Source of the DNA: Gracilaria domingensis
Taxonomy: Eukaryota; Rhodophyta; Florideophyceae; Gracilariales; Gracilariaceae
DNA length: 64,000 bases
Assembly (NCBI GenBank): GCA_022539475.1
Contig: VCMS01000155.1
Coordinates: 21,503-85,502 of the forward strand
Direction: 5' to 3'
How positions within the stretch are numbered: the stretch's first letter is position 1; each line of letters begins with the position of its first letter. Shown here piece after piece: positions 62,616-64,000 of the stretch. The position numbers were made by a program, and so were the translations under genes. The notes under the pieces are model-generated. The model saw nothing but the letters and a program-made list of their open reading frames with translations, searched no databases and was not told the DNA's origin.

Positions 62616-63497
62616 TCAGAGATGTTGTTCTTCGATAGATTCGTCAAAGCGATCATCCAAAGAAAGATGCTCCGCTTCATCGGCAAGTGAATCGCGCGGA
62701 TCATCCCGCAATTCATCGTCGGCCACAGGAGCTTCAGCCTCGTCAGCGTATAAAACAGCCTTGATTTCCTCGAACACAGAGAGAAAATCAAGCTTTTCGT
62801 CCTCCCCTTTCTTGGCTTTGTCGTCGACGCTTTGGATGATAATCTCGACGTCCCGCAACTTGTTGAAGTAAAACTCGCGATCGGTTTCACAGTTATCCAC
62901 TTCGGCGCGGAGCTTGTCATTCTCTTCCTTCAAGGCATTGAATTCAGAACGCTTGACCATAGCAGAAGCGACGGCTCTGGAGCCGTTAAGGCCTCTCGAC
63001 GCGCCATTTTCATGGGTACGAGGACGGTTGGCGGCCAAGGCAGGTCGAGCAGAACGAGCGACGGGAGAAGTACCACTCCTACCCGTAATCTCCTCCCGAC
63101 GCAAACGTCCATCGTAGTTCAGAGCCTCTTCCGAGGCGTGGGCATCATAAAAGGCCTTGATCCATTGCATAAACTCAAGATTGTCCTGATACTTTGCCTT
63201 GACAAGTTTTTCCACATCGATGCGTTTGCGAAGCTTGGCGCGATTGAAGGCGTTTTGCAGTATCTTGTAGTTGTGAATGTACTCATGCGCATGCTTGGCG
63301 TTGAACTTGACCTTTTCCAGTCGAACCATGCCAGGAAACAGCGCATCAAACACATGACATGCAAACACACCCGACGCGGTCTGCTCAATCTTGCTATAAT
63401 TCAAGCCGGTCAGTTCGTTAATCCACCTCAACAACTGGTGTCGGCCAACGAAGTACGCACCGGCCATCATGCCGATAGAATCTCCTGCAACCTCCAT
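62616..63497 (-). CDS. EB1-type microtubule plus-end protein
   Basis: 293 residues from ATG 63497. Residues 13-118 form the EB1 calponin-homology domain: YFVGRHQLLRWINELTGLNY, KIEQTASGVFACHVFDALFP, KFNAKHAHEYIHNYKILQNA, RIDVEKLVKAKYQDNLEFMQ, WIKAFYD. A basic Ser/Arg/Ala linker follows, then the coiled-coil and four-helix EB1 motif (LKEENDKLRAEVDNCETDRE, FYFNKLRDVEIIIQS, about 187-230). EB1 tracks growing microtubule ends and recruits partners. The acidic tail ends EEQHL instead of the common EEY/EEF that binds CAP-Gly proteins. Intronless. Confidence 0.93.
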   Translation of the reverse strand: MEVAGDSIGMMAGAYFVGRHQLLRWINELTGLNYSKIEQTASGVFACHVFDALFPGMVRLEKVKFNAKHAHEYIHNYKILQNAFNRAKLRKRIDVEKLVKAKYQDNLEFMQWIKAFYDAHASEEALNYDGRLRREEITGRSGTSPVARSARPALAANRPRTHENGASRGLNGSRAVASAMVKRSEFNALKEENDKLRAEVDNCETDREFYFNKLRDVEIIIQSVDDKAKKGEDEKLDFLSVFEEIKAVLYADEAEAPVADDELRDDPRDSLADEAEHLSLDDRFDESIEEQHL

Positions 63498-63854
63498 GAC
63501 AAGCTACAAGCTACAGCGCGAGAACAACGAACGAGCGAGACGAAGAGAAGACGGGCTGAGGGAGAGGCGAGACAAGTCAGGCGACAAAAGCGAGGGGCAC
63601 CGCCTTAGTGAGCGAGCTGCGTTGCGGGACGAGAGTCTGGCGAGGTTGGCCAACAGCGGCGGCTGTTGTAGATGGCACCCGCCAGCGCAAGCCACTCGCG
63701 TTCGAACTTTTGAACGCGCGCACCCGCCGCCACGTGTGGCCACGCTAGTGCGCCACGGCGCGTCATTCAAAAATTCAAAGCGGCAGCGCCACTGTTTTAC
63801 CGCCGCCAGCCTACACGCTACACTCTACGCTACGCCCAACAGCAGCCCGAAAAG
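63498..63854. promoter_or_regulatory. Upstream region of the EB1 gene
   Basis: GC-rich with CACGTGTGG near 63732 and GGCGCG words. No gene is recognised; plus-strand frames that cover it are shadows of EB1. Confidence 0.3.
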
Positions 63855-64000
63855 TCACAGCTCGCCGGGCACGGAGAACGGCGCGCCGCTGCTGCAGTAC
63901 GCGTAGCCGACGATGAGGCGTTCCTCCTCCACGATCTTCCGCCTGGCCTTGGACACGGGCCACAGCGCATGGTCGCCATACGTCACGTCGTCGTAGTCCT
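63855..64000 (-). CDS. C-terminal end of an unidentified gene (cut by window edge)
   Basis: The minus strand is open from the window edge to a TGA at 63855-63857, ending in VEEERLIVGYAYCSSGAPFS and VPGEL, preceded by DYDDVTYGDHALWPVSKARR. Codon use is GC-rich like the neighbouring cellular genes. It is too short to name; same strand as EB1 and about 360 bp upstream of it. Confidence 0.45.
   Translation of the reverse strand, partial: DYDDVTYGDHALWPVSKARRKIVEEERLIVGYAYCSSGAPFSVPGEL

Noticed and set aside
62832-63608. 258-residue plus-strand frame
   Set aside because: It is the antisense of the EB1 gene.

Overview
This is a eukaryotic nuclear window that is crowded with transposable elements. 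The few intact cellular genes are intron-poor and tightly packed: an acyl-activating-enzyme-like protein, aspartate aminotransferase and an EB1-type microtubule protein, all at 57.7-64 kb. Compact genes, few but canonical introns (GTAAGT or GTATGT donors) and heavy Ty1/copia, Ty3/gypsy, LINE, hAT and Tnp2-like content suggest a TE-rich red alga such as a florideophyte like Chondrus. That assignment is inference from style, not proof.

Layout. 0-4.5 kb: decayed Ty3/gypsy pol remnants (RNase H, integrase) followed by a CACGTG-rich palindromic block. 4.7-5.5 kb: a broken ubiquitin-protease-like fragment. 5.6-10.3 kb: a minus-strand copia element with two recognisable LTRs and two nested MITEs. 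11.3-13.6 kb: LINE remnants (ORF1-like coiled coil, C-terminal zinc knuckle, ~125-bp tandem monomers). 13.6-17.7 kb: a fragment of ribulose-phosphate 3-epimerase, a degenerate unassigned stretch, and two convergent HAD-phosphatase paralogues.

18.3-33 kb is the most unusual region. Two large reading frames diverge from a ~1.5-kb control region built of nested inverted repeats and five ~73-bp near-perfect palindromes. The left one (minus) carries a disordered basic N-terminus, a ParB/Srx-like domain and a 2-oxoglutarate/Fe(II) oxygenase-like domain. The right ones (plus) carry a beta-class DNA methyltransferase with a DPPF motif, a SET domain and a coiled-coil protein. A Tnp2/Plavaka-like transposase faces them from the right. 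Most of these frames are frameshifted and an 823-base run of N interrupts the methyltransferase. Together they look like a decayed large DNA transposon carrying chromatin- and DNA-modification genes, or a cluster of such elements.

33-37 kb: non-coding repeats, including a 372-bp tandem duplication and a run of strong hairpins, then a broken U1-type zinc-finger gene. 37.6-42.6 kb: an unknown gene cut by a copia element with identical 5-bp target duplications. 42.6-52.5 kb: an apparent hAT transposon with 10-bp terminal inverted repeats, its own transposase, a spliced unknown gene, a frameshifted Nup160-like copy and a DNA polymerase alpha C-terminal fragment, i.e. a possible gene-capturing (Pack-type) element. 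A 143-bp MITE at 57.0 kb is its apparent internal-deletion derivative. 52.7-56.9 kb: an unassigned DDE transposase with a PD-(D/E)XK-like partner. 57.7-64 kb: cellular genes. No rRNA, convincing tRNA or CRISPR array was seen.
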